Positions 41,509 through 51,151 of a stretch of DNA of 64,000 bases are shown piece after piece; within the stretch, counting starts at the first letter, position 1, and every line of letters begins with the position of its first letter. The notes under the pieces are model-generated. The model saw nothing but the letters and a program-made list of their open reading frames with translations, made no database searches and was not told where the DNA came from. The stretch is from Holdemania massiliensis (GTDB taxonomy: Bacteria; Bacillota_I; Bacilli_A; Erysipelotrichales; Erysipelotrichaceae): the NCBI RefSeq assembly GCF_022440805.1, contig NZ_JAKNTK010000001.1, positions 1,798,001-1,862,000 of the forward strand, in the 5' to 3' direction. Position numbers and translations under genes: made by a program.

Positions 41509-42567
41509 TTGAAAAAACAAAAAAGCCCCCACAAAAAAGACAAGAAAACAAGGATCTTATTGATTGTAATAGGTATTCTTGCTTCTTTCATCCTCATTCT
41601 CGTTCTAGGTGGAAATCTCTATATCGATTCTTTATTGAATAGAACGATTCGTTCAAAGAAACTTTCCAATGAAGACGCCTTAGTCAGCCAAGAAGTCTTA
41701 GATCAAGTTAAGAATCACCGTATAGTGAATATTGCCTTATTTGGCTCTGACAATGCCAGAAAAGCTCAGTGGAATGACTATGAGATGGAGCGTTCTGATG
41801 CCATAAAGATTATTTCTTTAGATTTTGATTCCAAGAAGATAAAAATTACTTCTTTGCAGCGAGATACGTTAGTCTACATTCCAGAACCCTACAATGATTA
41901 TGATAAGCTCAACCATGCCCATTGGCGAGGCGGGTCGGAACTGGCAGTGAAAACATTGAATTATAACTTTGACTTGGATATCACTCAATATGTAGGTTTT
42001 AGTTTTGAAGCGTTAGAGGCATTAATTGATTTAGTCGGTGGTATAGATATAACACTACCAGATGGACTCTTAGCTACACAAGTGATGAATTTAGGGGCGA
42101 CTCGGGATGAAAATGTCTTTCACCTGAAAGGAAAACAAGCGCTGGGTTATTGCCGTATTCGTGAAGTGGATGATGACTTTCATCGTATGGATCGACAAAA
42201 TGAAGTCATTCTGAAAATCTTAGAGAAGTTATCCAAAAAGAATGTGTTTGAATTAATGGAAATCGTGGATGAAATGCTTCCTTATGTGGAAACCAACTTA
42301 ACGAATAACGAGATCAAAAATGATATCACTTCCTTGTTGAGTTTTGATTTAAAGCATATTGACCAATTTCAGATCCCATCGAAAGGGATGGATTCGATTG
42401 AGAAAGTCATTGAATACAATGGATTCGGTCCAATCTATATGATGGAAAATTATGAGGATCTAGCGAAGGAACTCCATTGGAATATCTATGAAGATGAGAG
42501 TTATCAACCGAGTTCCAATATCGTTCAATTAGAAAGAAGCATACAAAATCAATTTGGAGGATCCTGA
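41509..42567 (+). CDS. LytR-CpsA-Psr (LCP) family protein
   Basis: A 352-residue membrane-anchored phosphotransferase that attaches the finished polysaccharide to peptidoglycan. A single N-terminal helix (about 16-36) follows a basic cytoplasmic tail. The LCP domain (about 70-260) has NIALFGSDNARK, RSDAIKIISL, SLQRDTLVYIP and HLKGKQALGYCRIREVDDDFHRMDRQNEVI, with the arginine and aspartate residues of the active site. It starts at TTG 41509 with AAAGGATGTGA upstream. Confidence 0.9.
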   Translation: MKKQKSPHKKDKKTRILLIVIGILASFILILVLGGNLYIDSLLNRTIRSKKLSNEDALVSQEVLDQVKNHRIVNIALFGSDNARKAQWNDYEMERSDAIKIISLDFDSKKIKITSLQRDTLVYIPEPYNDYDKLNHAHWRGGSELAVKTLNYNFDLDITQYVGFSFEALEALIDLVGGIDITLPDGLLATQVMNLGATRDENVFHLKGKQALGYCRIREVDDDFHRMDRQNEVILKILEKLSKKNVFELMEIVDEMLPYVETNLTNNEIKNDITSLLSFDLKHIDQFQIPSKGMDSIEKVIEYNGFGPIYMMENYEDLAKELHWNIYEDESYQPSSNIVQLERSIQNQFGGS

Positions 42568-42613
42568 AGATAGGATTCTTTTTATATAGAGAAGAGAAAA
42601 AGGGAGATAGAAA

Positions 42614-43321
42614 ATGTACGAAAACGACGAAATTGAAATTGATCTTTCGCGGGTGTTTGGAATTGTGAAGAAGCATTTCAAACCTTTCGCTTTGATCATC
42701 TTGGCGACCTCGATTGTTGCCGCTTTAGTGACTTTGTTTCTGATACCCAAGAAGTATACCGCAGAAGCGAAGCTGATTATTGTCCAGAAGTCGAATCCAG
42801 ACAGTCAACAGATCAGCTACAATGATCTTCAGACATCGCAAAAGCTGGTCAATACCTATAGTGAAATCTTAAAGAGTGAAGCGATTAGTGATGATGTCAT
42901 CCAAAATTTGAAATTAGATCAAGACGGAATTGACCATACATCTTATTTAGGTATGGTCAGTATCTCTTCGGTCAAAGATACAGAAGTCATTAAGATCTCA
43001 GTAGAAACGAAAGATCCTAAGCTTTCAGCCAATATCGCGAATGAAATTGTTTCAGTTTTCCGAAGAAAGATCGTCACGATCATGAATATTGAAAACGTCA
43101 CAGTATTAAATTCTGCGAAAGTGCCTGAACAAAAATCCAGCCCATCCAATCTTAAGAATACCTTGATTGGGTTTCTGCTTGGCTGTGTCATTGATGGCTG
43201 CATCGTGGTGTATCTCTTATTGAATGATCGTAATATTCGAACCGAAGAAGAAATGAAACAGATCTTTGATTATCCGATTATTGGATTGATTCCAGATATG
43301 AATGCAGGGGGGACAGAGTAA
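42614..43321 (+). CDS. Wzz-type chain-length determinant / BY-kinase transmembrane modulator
   Basis: A 235-residue protein with membrane helices at about 25-45 and 172-198 and an extracytoplasmic loop between. IDLSRVFGIVKKHFKPF at the start and YTAEAKLIIVQK after helix 1 are typical of CapA/YwqC-type proteins that activate the partner tyrosine kinase and set chain length. The stop overlaps the start of the kinase gene by one base (TAATG). Confidence 0.9.
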   Translation: MYENDEIEIDLSRVFGIVKKHFKPFALIILATSIVAALVTLFLIPKKYTAEAKLIIVQKSNPDSQQISYNDLQTSQKLVNTYSEILKSEAISDDVIQNLKLDQDGIDHTSYLGMVSISSVKDTEVIKISVETKDPKLSANIANEIVSVFRRKIVTIMNIENVTVLNSAKVPEQKSSPSNLKNTLIGFLLGCVIDGCIVVYLLLNDRNIRTEEEMKQIFDYPIIGLIPDMNAGGTE

Positions 43322-44076
43322 TGTTAAGAGTCGGGGATGAATTGATTACATTAACCGATCCAGATGCTCCTGCATCGGAAGCCTATCGTACCTTAAGAAC
43401 CAATATCTTAATGCGCAATTTCGATAAGGATATGAAAGTAATTAATATTATATCCACAACAGCGCAGGAAGGGAAAAGCACTTGTGTCTTAAACTTGGCG
43501 ATGGTTTATGCTCAGCTTCAAAAGAAAGTTCTTGTCATTGATTTGGACTTAAGAATGCCTACGATCCATAAGAAGCTGAAACTAAAGAATAAAAAGGGCA
43601 TCTCAGATATTATAGGCCATCAAGCAGAGTTTGAAGAGGTTGTGTTACAACCTTATGAACATGTGGATGTGATTACCGCGGGGACAAAGATCCCCTTTGC
43701 TTCCGAGTTCATTCAGTCGAATGCGTTAAAAGTATTTATTGATGAACGAAGAGAAGAATATGATTTGATTTTGTTGGATTGCCCTCCAGTGGGCTTAGTC
43801 ACCGATGGTGTGGTAGCGGCCAGTTATTGTGATGGGACAATTCTTGTGTGTGCTTCTAATCGCAATGACCGTAAGGAATTACTGCGAGTGAAGGATCAGT
43901 TAGAACAGACCCAAGTCAACGTGATTGGGATTGTCATGACGATGATGCCAGTTCAGAAGAAGTACTATAACAGCTATGGCTATCGTTACAGTGACAGTCA
44001 GAAGAAAGCTCCAAATAAAAAGAAACAACCGAATTTGTTAGGTTCATTGAATAAGAAAAGCGGCAAAAAGAAATGA
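43321..44076 (+). CDS. Bacterial tyrosine kinase (CpsD/YwqD-like)
   Basis: A 251-residue BY-kinase that autophosphorylates and regulates capsule assembly. Walker A is TAQEGKST (K52), Walker A' is VLVIDLDLRMP, and Walker B is LILLDCPP. The C-terminal tyrosine cluster (YYNSYGYRY) is the autophosphorylation site. It works with the Wzz-like protein encoded before it and is reversed by the phosphatase encoded after it, whose gene it overlaps by 4 bases (ATGA). Confidence 0.92.
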   Translation: MLRVGDELITLTDPDAPASEAYRTLRTNILMRNFDKDMKVINIISTTAQEGKSTCVLNLAMVYAQLQKKVLVIDLDLRMPTIHKKLKLKNKKGISDIIGHQAEFEEVVLQPYEHVDVITAGTKIPFASEFIQSNALKVFIDERREEYDLILLDCPPVGLVTDGVVAASYCDGTILVCASNRNDRKELLRVKDQLEQTQVNVIGIVMTMMPVQKKYYNSYGYRYSDSQKKAPNKKKQPNLLGSLNKKSGKKK

Positions 44077-44819
44077 TTGATATTCACAGCCATTTAGTAC
44101 CTGGAGTGGATGATGGTAGTCAAAGCTTAGAAGAATCCTTAGCTTTATTAAAACAAGCAGAAGAAGATGGGATAACAGAGTTGATTATGACACCCCATTT
44201 CATGAAGAATGGCGAATTTCGGATTAAAGCTTCAGAGTTGGTGAAACGATTCAATGAACTAAAACAAGCTTATCAAGGTTCGATTAAACTTCACTTAGGG
44301 AATGAACTTTATATTCACCCTGATTTGCCAGAATTATTTGAAAAGGGAGACATCTTAACCTTGGCAGAATCCAAAACCATTCTCGTTGAGTTTCCATTTC
44401 AGAGTTACAAGGATGAATATGATGAGATTCTCTATGAATTATCTCTGAAGTATCAGATTATCATCGCTCATCCTGAGCGATATCACTACGTACAAGAAGA
44501 TCCCAACTTTTGTTTGCGCTGGTTGAAGGAAGGCTATTGTCTTCAATCAAATCAGAATAGCTTATTCAAAAAGGAAACGAAGAAGATCTTGTTTTCTATG
44601 ATTGAACATGGTTTCGTTAGCTTCGTTGCGAGTGATGCGCATAATGAATACCGACCATTAATTTTAAAGGAAGCTTATGACTTACTCGAAAACGAGTTTG
44701 GAGTGAGCGTCGCAAAGCAATTGACAGAAGAGAATCCAGAGAAACTTTTGGACAATAAAGAAATCCGAGTGAAATACCAAGAAATAGAGAAAAAGAAGAA
44801 ACGATTTTTGTGGTTTTGA
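44073..44819 (+). CDS. PHP-family tyrosine-protein phosphatase (CpsB/YwqE-like)
   Basis: A 248-residue metal-dependent phosphatase. MIDIHSHLVPGVDDGS carries H5 and H7 and the DDG signature, followed by TPHF, IIAHPERY and VASDAHN, which bind the metal ions. It removes phosphate from the BY-kinase. The start overlaps the kinase stop, giving the usual Wzz-kinase-phosphatase order of Firmicute capsule clusters. Confidence 0.92.
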   Translation: MIDIHSHLVPGVDDGSQSLEESLALLKQAEEDGITELIMTPHFMKNGEFRIKASELVKRFNELKQAYQGSIKLHLGNELYIHPDLPELFEKGDILTLAESKTILVEFPFQSYKDEYDEILYELSLKYQIIIAHPERYHYVQEDPNFCLRWLKEGYCLQSNQNSLFKKETKKILFSMIEHGFVSFVASDAHNEYRPLILKEAYDLLENEFGVSVAKQLTEENPEKLLDNKEIRVKYQEIEKKKKRFLWF

Positions 44820-44860
44820 CAAGAGTCGTTTTTTAGTTGGGGAAAAGGGGGAGAGAAAAA

Positions 44861-46870
44861 ATGCAAGAGAGAAAACGAAAGATTGAACACTGGCATGTGA
44901 TCTCTTTGTACCTGATTGTTTATGATGCTTTCACCGTGAACTTAGCATATCTGCTTGCCTTATGGTTTCGCTTTGATTGTCAGTTTACAAGGATTCCTCG
45001 GAGTTACTTAAATGCATGGATGCAATTCATACCTATTTATACAGTGATCTGTTTACTTGTCTTTTTTAGTTTGAAGCTCTATCGCAGTTTATGGCGCTTT
45101 GCGGGATACAGTGAACTGTTAAGAGTCACAGCTGCGACGATAGTGACAGGAATTCTTCATGCTTTAGGAATCATGACGTTCTTTCAGCCGATGCCAACGT
45201 CTTACTACTTGTTTGGGATGATTATCCAATTCAGTTTAACCATTGGAATTCGTTTCTCTTATCGGTTTGTTTTATTAGAAAGAAGTCGTCGAGAAAAAGC
45301 CCATAAAAAGAAACAGGAAAAGAACATCATGTTGATTGGAGCGGGGGATGCTGGACGACTGATCTTACGAGATGTTCAACGAACGGAATTTGATGTAGGC
45401 AAGGTTCAATGCATCATTGATGACAATCCAAATAAATGGGGACGCTTCATTGACGGAGTTCCGATTGTCGGAGGCCGGGATGATATCTTAGTCAATGTTG
45501 AGAAATACGAAATCCAACAGATTCTGGTGGCGATTCCGAGTGCTAAAGCAAAAGCAAAACGCGATATTCTGAATATCTGTAAAGAAACAGGCTGTGAGCT
45601 GAAGATGCTTCCAGGAATCTACCAGATGGTCAATGGCGATGTCGCTTTCTCCAAGATGAAAGAAGTGGCCGTGGAAGATCTCTTAGGAAGAGAACCCATT
45701 CAAGTTAATATGGATGAAATCTTTGAACACTTGAAAGGGAAGACAATCTTAGTTACTGGGGGCGGAGGATCCATTGGCAGCGAGTTATGCCGTCAGATCG
45801 CAGGCCATCATCCTCAACAACTCATTCTTTTTGAAATCTATGAAAACAATGCTTATGACATTGAACAGGAATTAAAACGGAAATATCCAGAGTTGAACTT
45901 GGTTGTTTTAATTGGCTCTGTCAGAGATAGCCGAAGAATTGATAGTGTCTTTGAAACGTATAAACCAGATATTGTCTATCATGCGGCAGCGCATAAACAT
46001 GTCCCATTGATGGAAGGGAGCCCCAATGAAGCGATTAAGAACAACGTCATCGGTACATATAAGACGGCGTATGCAGCATTAAAGAATGGCTGTCAGCGAT
46101 TTGTCCTTATCAGCACCGATAAAGCAGTCAATCCTACAAACATTATGGGGGCAAGTAAACGGCTGTGTGAGATGGTGATTCAGAGTATGAACCAGATCAG
46201 TCAGACCGGAAGCTATCATCTTCTTCCTCAGCTTTGGTCGCATACATGGAATCCAATCCAAGAGATTCAAGAAAATAAGATTAAAACTGAGTTTGTGGCA
46301 GTACGCTTTGGAAACGTGTTAGGAAGTAACGGATCAGTAATTCCTTTGTTTAAGAAACAAATTGCAGAAGGTGGGCCGGTAACGGTAACGCACCCGGATA
46401 TTATTCGATACTTCATGACGATTCCGGAAGCTGTGAGCTTGGTCTTGCAAGCCGGAACCTATGCTAAGGGAGGAGAAATCTTCGTCTTAGATATGGGAGA
46501 TCCCGTGAAGATTGATACATTGGCAAGAAATCTGATTAAACTGTCGGGTTATAAGCCGAATGTGGATATCCAGATTGAGTATACCGGATTGAGACCCGGT
46601 GAGAAATTATATGAAGAGAAACTGATGGCAGAAGAAGGGTTACAAACAACCCCAAACCAACTGATCCATATCGCAAAGCCCATTGCTTTTGATGTGGAAC
46701 AGTTTATGAATCAAGTCGAGATCTTATCAGAAGCCAGTTACACAAACAGCTCAACAATTAAACAGCTAGTTTCTGAGATTATTCCAACCTATCATCCTAA
46801 GAAGAAGCAGGATGATATTGAAGGAATAAAAGTAAAGAAGTTAAACGAAAACATATTAGAAAAAGTTTAA
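44861..46870 (+). CDS. Membrane nucleotide-sugar 4,6-dehydratase (PglF/CapD type)
   Basis: A 669-residue protein with four N-terminal membrane helices (about 15-125), a CoA-binding-like domain (IMLIGAGDAGRLILRDVQ, about 145-270) and a SDR domain (ILVTGGGGSIGSELCRQIAG, about 290 on). The active-site strip STDKAVNPTNIMGASKR has the methionine in place of tyrosine typical of this group. An insert of about 20-25 residues (QTGSYHLLPQLWSHTWNPI region) sits before FVAVRFGNVLGS. It likely converts UDP-GlcNAc to the 4-keto-6-deoxy sugar. ATG 44861 is chosen for AAGGGGGAG upstream; the longer TTG start at 44837 lacks a ribosome site. Confidence 0.9.
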   Translation: MQERKRKIEHWHVISLYLIVYDAFTVNLAYLLALWFRFDCQFTRIPRSYLNAWMQFIPIYTVICLLVFFSLKLYRSLWRFAGYSELLRVTAATIVTGILHALGIMTFFQPMPTSYYLFGMIIQFSLTIGIRFSYRFVLLERSRREKAHKKKQEKNIMLIGAGDAGRLILRDVQRTEFDVGKVQCIIDDNPNKWGRFIDGVPIVGGRDDILVNVEKYEIQQILVAIPSAKAKAKRDILNICKETGCELKMLPGIYQMVNGDVAFSKMKEVAVEDLLGREPIQVNMDEIFEHLKGKTILVTGGGGSIGSELCRQIAGHHPQQLILFEIYENNAYDIEQELKRKYPELNLVVLIGSVRDSRRIDSVFETYKPDIVYHAAAHKHVPLMEGSPNEAIKNNVIGTYKTAYAALKNGCQRFVLISTDKAVNPTNIMGASKRLCEMVIQSMNQISQTGSYHLLPQLWSHTWNPIQEIQENKIKTEFVAVRFGNVLGSNGSVIPLFKKQIAEGGPVTVTHPDIIRYFMTIPEAVSLVLQAGTYAKGGEIFVLDMGDPVKIDTLARNLIKLSGYKPNVDIQIEYTGLRPGEKLYEEKLMAEEGLQTTPNQLIHIAKPIAFDVEQFMNQVEILSEASYTNSSTIKQLVSEIIPTYHPKKKQDDIEGIKVKKLNENILEKV

Positions 46871-46889
46871 ATAAGAGAAGAGGGAAAAT

Positions 46890-48095
46890 ATGAGAAGTAT
46901 ACCATTTAGCCCACCTGATATTACTGAAGCAGAAATTGCGGAAGTGACCGATGCTCTTCGTTCGGGGTGGATTACGACTGGACCAAAGACAAAAAAACTG
47001 GAGCAAGAGATTGCGGAGTGGGTTGGGACAAAAAAATGTGTGTGTCTCAATTCTCAAACAGCCTGTGCAGAGACCGCCCTTCGTATTTTAGGAATAGGGG
47101 AAGGGGATGAGGTTATTACCTGTGCCTATACCTATACAGCAACAGCTTCTGTTGTATGTCACGTGGGAGCTAAACTGATTCTTGTAGATTGTCAGAAAGA
47201 TAGTTTAGAAATGAATTACGAAGCTTTAGAGGAAGCCATAACAGAAAAAACTAAAGTAGTCATCCCTATTGATTTAGGTGGAATTCCTTGCGATTATGAG
47301 CGCATTTATGAAATTGTCGAGAGAAAGAAAAGGCTATTTCATGCGAATAATGAGATTCAAAAAGTTTATGGAAGAGTCATTGTCATGGCAGATGCAGCTC
47401 ATGCGTTTGGTGCTGAGTGGCATGATAAGCGGGTTGGAAATGTTGCGGATATAACGAACTTCTCCTTTCATGCGGTAAAGAACTTTGTGACTGCAGAAGG
47501 AGGAGCAATGACTTGGAAATCGGTTGAAGGGATAGAGGATGAAGCTATTTATTATCAGGCACAGTTATTAAGCCTTCATGGACAGTCCAAAGATGCTCTG
47601 GCAAAGACGCAGCTTGGGGCATGGGAATATGACATTGTTGGGACTTGGTATAAATGCAATATGACAGATATAGCAGCTGCGATGGGATTAGCACAATTTG
47701 AGCGGTACCCGGGAATGTTGAAACGCAGACAAGAAATCATCACTCAATATGATGCGGTATTGAAACCATTAGGAATTCAAGTGCTAAATCACTATACAGA
47801 GAATTATAGTTCAAGCGGACATCTCTATATTACAAGGATACCTGGAGTGAATAGTGAGCAGCGTAATGAAATCATTATAAAAATGGCAGAAGTAGGGGTA
47901 TCGTGTAATGTTCACTACAAGCCATTGCCTTTATTTACAGCATATAAAGATCTTGGGTTTGACATTAAGGATTACCCGAATACCTATGCGCATTATGAGA
48001 ATGAAATTACGCTGCCGCTTCATACAAAACTGACAGATGATGATGTAGATTATGTTATTGAAAAATATTGTGAGATTTTGAAATCTTATATTTAA
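46890..48095 (+). CDS. DegT/DnrJ/EryC1 family sugar aminotransferase (PglE-like)
   Basis: A 401-residue PLP enzyme. The family start IPFSPPDITEAEIAEVTDALRSGWITTGP is clear, and K197 in SFHAVKNFVTAEGG is the Schiff-base lysine. It probably aminates the 4-keto-6-deoxy sugar made by the preceding dehydratase, giving a UDP-4-amino-4,6-dideoxy sugar. A ribosome site GAAGAGGG precedes ATG. An insertion around residues 145-165 (IVERKKRLFHANNEIQKVYGR) is seen in the C-terminally variable clade. Confidence 0.9.
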   Translation: MRSIPFSPPDITEAEIAEVTDALRSGWITTGPKTKKLEQEIAEWVGTKKCVCLNSQTACAETALRILGIGEGDEVITCAYTYTATASVVCHVGAKLILVDCQKDSLEMNYEALEEAITEKTKVVIPIDLGGIPCDYERIYEIVERKKRLFHANNEIQKVYGRVIVMADAAHAFGAEWHDKRVGNVADITNFSFHAVKNFVTAEGGAMTWKSVEGIEDEAIYYQAQLLSLHGQSKDALAKTQLGAWEYDIVGTWYKCNMTDIAAAMGLAQFERYPGMLKRRQEIITQYDAVLKPLGIQVLNHYTENYSSSGHLYITRIPGVNSEQRNEIIIKMAEVGVSCNVHYKPLPLFTAYKDLGFDIKDYPNTYAHYENEITLPLHTKLTDDDVDYVIEKYCEILKSYI

Positions 48096-48114
48096 AAGGA
48101 ATGAGAAAAAATAG

Positions 48115-48864
48115 ATGCTTAAAAAATGGGAAGAATTGCCATTAGAAATGCAAACAGAAGAAGTTCGATATTATTACGATATCCTCTGTAAGAAAAAATT
48201 CAGCTTGGTAATAAAGCGTCTGTTTGACATTTTTATCTCTGCGATCATGCTGGCGGTTCTTTCGCCCGTTTTTTTAATTCTGGCGATTGCAATCAAAGTT
48301 GACTCTCACGGTCCGATATTTTATAGACAGGAGAGAGTGACTGCATATGGCAAACGGTTCCGTATTCATAAATTCCGCACAATGATCAATAATGCCGACA
48401 AGAAGGGCAGTCTAATCACTTTGAAGAATGATTGCCGTGTCACAAGAGTAGGCAGTTTGATTCGCAAATGCCGCCTGGATGAGATCAGTCAACTGATCGA
48501 TGTATTCTTCGGAGATATGACGTTTGTCGGAACACGTCCAGAAGTCGTGAAGTATGTGAATCAGTATGCGCCTGTGATGATGGCAACACTGCTTCTTCCG
48601 GCAGGAGTTACATCTGAGGCGTGCATTCTCTATAAGGATGAAGATAAATTGCTTGATGATGTTGCGAATGTGGATGATGTCTATGTAGAAGAAGTGCTTC
48701 CCAGAAAGATGTATTACAACTTGAGGAGCATTGAGAAGTTTAGCTTCTGGGGAGATATCGGCACCATGCTTAAGACTATGTTTGCGGTGCTTGGCAAAGA
48801 TTATGAGGCAGATGCTACTGGAGAGCTGGAGTTTGTGGCTTCTTTACATAAAGAGGAGTTATAG
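48115..48864 (+). CDS. Initiating sugar phosphate transferase (phosphoglycosyltransferase)
   Basis: A 249-residue bacterial sugar transferase. A reentrant or transmembrane helix (FDIFISAIMLAVLSPVFLILAIAI, about 38-61) is followed by the catalytic core (GPIFYRQERVTAYGKRFRIHKFRTM, RVGSLIRKCRLDEISQLIDVFFGDMTFVGTRPE). It moves a sugar-1-phosphate to undecaprenyl phosphate to start each repeat unit, here probably the 4-amino-6-deoxy sugar. It is shorter than WbaP and resembles PglC/CpsE-core enzymes. An extra C-terminal region of about 60 residues is present. Confidence 0.9.
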   Translation: MLKKWEELPLEMQTEEVRYYYDILCKKKFSLVIKRLFDIFISAIMLAVLSPVFLILAIAIKVDSHGPIFYRQERVTAYGKRFRIHKFRTMINNADKKGSLITLKNDCRVTRVGSLIRKCRLDEISQLIDVFFGDMTFVGTRPEVVKYVNQYAPVMMATLLLPAGVTSEACILYKDEDKLLDDVANVDDVYVEEVLPRKMYYNLRSIEKFSFWGDIGTMLKTMFAVLGKDYEADATGELEFVASLHKEEL

Positions 48865-48866
48865 GT

Positions 48867-50009
48867 ATGAGTAGGGATAAACCTTTAATTGCATTACTTA
48901 CAAATAATGACGACGATGTGTACTGTTTCCGCAAGGAATTGATTGACGGCATCCTCGGAGAGGGATATGAAATGCTCATTTCCTGTCCGTATGGTGAGAA
49001 ATTCGAACTGATGCAGGATTATCAGTATATATATGATGACCCGATCATCGACCGTCGAGGAACGAATGTTGTAGCAGACTTCAAGCTGCTTAAACATTAT
49101 AGAAAGCTTTTCAAAAAACATAAGCCCGATGTCGTTTTGACATACACAGCAAAGCCTGGCGTATATGGAAGTATCGCTGCAAGAACTTGTGGTATTCCGT
49201 ACATCAACAATGTAACTGGCTTTGGTAGTGTCCTGCATAAGACTAGGCTTATGCGTAGTTTTATTATGGGACTTTTCAAATTTGCCTATCGTGGTGCTGA
49301 ATGTATCATGTTCCAAAACTCCACGAACATGAAGTTAGCGCAAGAATCTGGAATGGTCAAGGGTGAATGTAAGCTGATACCCGGTTCTGGTGTTGCACTC
49401 GAACGTTACCCTGTTCAGGACTATCCAGATGGAGGGAATGGTCTTGCGGGAGAAACTGTGCGTTTTAATTACTTCGGTCGTGTGATGCATGATAAAGGTG
49501 TGGATGACTACATTGAGTGTGCCAAGAGAATTAAGGCGAAATATCCAAACACAGAATTCAATATGTACGGATTTATTGAGCCTACAGAATCACACTACGA
49601 TGTGGAATTGAAGAAACTTGGAGAGCAAGGCATTATTTTTTATCATGGTAGCCAGAAGGATGTAAAGCCATTTATAACTCGTGCTCATGCGATTATTCAT
49701 CCTTCCACTTATGGTGAGGGAATGTCGAATGTACTTCTTGAAAATGCAAGTTCGGGTAGACCACTGATCACCACAGATAACCCTGGTTGTAAGGAAACTG
49801 TTGATAAAGGCAAGAGTGGTTTTATTTATCACGGCGGTAATGTAGACGAGCTTGTTGAGACTGTAGAGAAGTTCCTTAATATGCAAAATGAAGAACGCAA
49901 AGCGATGGGACTGGTCGGTCGAGCAAAGGTTGGAAAAGAATTTAGCAGACAGATCGTTGTGAAGGCGTATCTAGAGAAAATCGGAGAGATATTAGCGAAC
50001 TCCCAATAA
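48867..50009 (+). CDS. GT4 family glycosyltransferase 1
   Basis: A 380-residue GT-B glycosyltransferase. The donor-site region is ENASSGRPLITTDNPGCKETVDKGKSGFIYHGGNVDELV (about 285-325) and the N-terminal domain has VVLTYTAKPGVYGSIAARTCGIPYINNVTG. This resembles the PglA/CapM type that adds the second sugar to a bacillosamine-like acceptor. It follows the initiating transferase by 2 bases, which fits that role. Confidence 0.88.
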   Translation: MSRDKPLIALLTNNDDDVYCFRKELIDGILGEGYEMLISCPYGEKFELMQDYQYIYDDPIIDRRGTNVVADFKLLKHYRKLFKKHKPDVVLTYTAKPGVYGSIAARTCGIPYINNVTGFGSVLHKTRLMRSFIMGLFKFAYRGAECIMFQNSTNMKLAQESGMVKGECKLIPGSGVALERYPVQDYPDGGNGLAGETVRFNYFGRVMHDKGVDDYIECAKRIKAKYPNTEFNMYGFIEPTESHYDVELKKLGEQGIIFYHGSQKDVKPFITRAHAIIHPSTYGEGMSNVLLENASSGRPLITTDNPGCKETVDKGKSGFIYHGGNVDELVETVEKFLNMQNEERKAMGLVGRAKVGKEFSRQIVVKAYLEKIGEILANSQ

Positions 50010-50032
50010 TATCAGAGTAGAAAGGAAAACCA

Positions 50033-51127
50033 ATGGAAAGGTATGCTGTTATTACGGTGCTTGACAATCTGTCAGAGACAAGTATGCCGTGGAATGAATT
50101 TGTTTTGTATCGTCACAATCAAGATAAGGATCTCAAACAGTATGTAATTGTGTGTGATTCAGCAAAAATTATCAATAGCATACCTGAGGATTTAGATATT
50201 ACTTTCACCGGATTTAATTCGAAAGCAATTAGGCAAACAATGAAGCGAATATTGTCTGAATGTAAGGCTTCACAACTTGATTTTATTGTCCACTTGCATC
50301 AGAGCAAGTCAGCTGCCTATTTTAATTTAGCTACTTTTTTCTCTGGATATGCAAAGAAAACGTTATTTACTGTTCATAGTCAATTTCCAGCATATAATTT
50401 GCAGAACAAAATAGCGAGCTTATTTAATGCTTTGCATGCTAAACGCATAAATAATGTAAGCGCTACCTCATATACGGCATACCCGGGTTTAGTGAAAAAA
50501 CTAAAGGGTAGTCGAATAACTTACATAGAAAATGGCGTTGACATTGATCGAATAGATCATATTATTTCAAATCACAAAATAAAAAAATGCCGAAGAAAAC
50601 GCTTCGTTTATGTCGCACGAATGATACCACTGAAAAGGCATGAATTTATGATCGATGTTTTCCATGACATCAACCTGGATTATGAATTAGTGCTGATTGG
50701 TGCAGAAGACCCAAACGGAAAAATTAGAAATTTAATACAAGCGTATGGAATGAGCGACAAGGTGGTTTTGACCGGGTTGATTCCAAGAGAAGAATTGTTC
50801 ACATTATTGGCAGATTCGGATGTATATGTGTCAACATCTTCCATAGAAGGACTGCCTGTGAGCGTTTTGGAGGCGATGGCAGTAAGGCTGCCTGCTGTTG
50901 TTTCTGATATTGATCCACATAAAGAAATCCTTAGAGCGTGTGATGCGATTGATATATTACCGTTTGATAAAGCCATGTGGGTACAGAAAATCAAAGAGAT
51001 TATACAAACAAGTGATGATGTACTAGAAGAACGTGGTGCAAAGTGCAGAGATGCTGTTGTCGCCACCTTCTCGTTGAAAGCTATGCATCAAAGGTATTAT
51101 GCAGAATACGAGAAGCTACTGAGATAA
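50033..51127 (+). CDS. GT4 family glycosyltransferase 2
   Basis: A 364-residue GT-B enzyme. FVYVARMIPLKRHEFMIDVFHDI begins the C-terminal domain, and STSSIEGLPVSVLEAMAVRLPAVVSDIDPHKEI is the nucleotide-sugar binding EX7E-like region (E-G-L-P-V-S-V-L-E). The sugar is unknown. From here rightwards codon use is more AT-rich than in the first half of the cluster. Confidence 0.88.
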   Translation: MERYAVITVLDNLSETSMPWNEFVLYRHNQDKDLKQYVIVCDSAKIINSIPEDLDITFTGFNSKAIRQTMKRILSECKASQLDFIVHLHQSKSAAYFNLATFFSGYAKKTLFTVHSQFPAYNLQNKIASLFNALHAKRINNVSATSYTAYPGLVKKLKGSRITYIENGVDIDRIDHIISNHKIKKCRRKRFVYVARMIPLKRHEFMIDVFHDINLDYELVLIGAEDPNGKIRNLIQAYGMSDKVVLTGLIPREELFTLLADSDVYVSTSSIEGLPVSVLEAMAVRLPAVVSDIDPHKEILRACDAIDILPFDKAMWVQKIKEIIQTSDDVLEERGAKCRDAVVATFSLKAMHQRYYAEYEKLLR

Positions 51128-51151
51128 TGTGATGGAATAGAGGAGATAAGG

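Noticed and set aside
43307..43312. Six-G run near the end of the Wzz-like gene
   Set aside because: Too short to be clearly slippage-prone and it encodes ordinary glycines just before the stop.
44805..44835. Possible terminator between the phosphatase and dehydratase genes (AAACGA with TCGTTT)
   Set aside because: The stem is only 6 bp and the genes are plainly part of one operon; it may be incidental.
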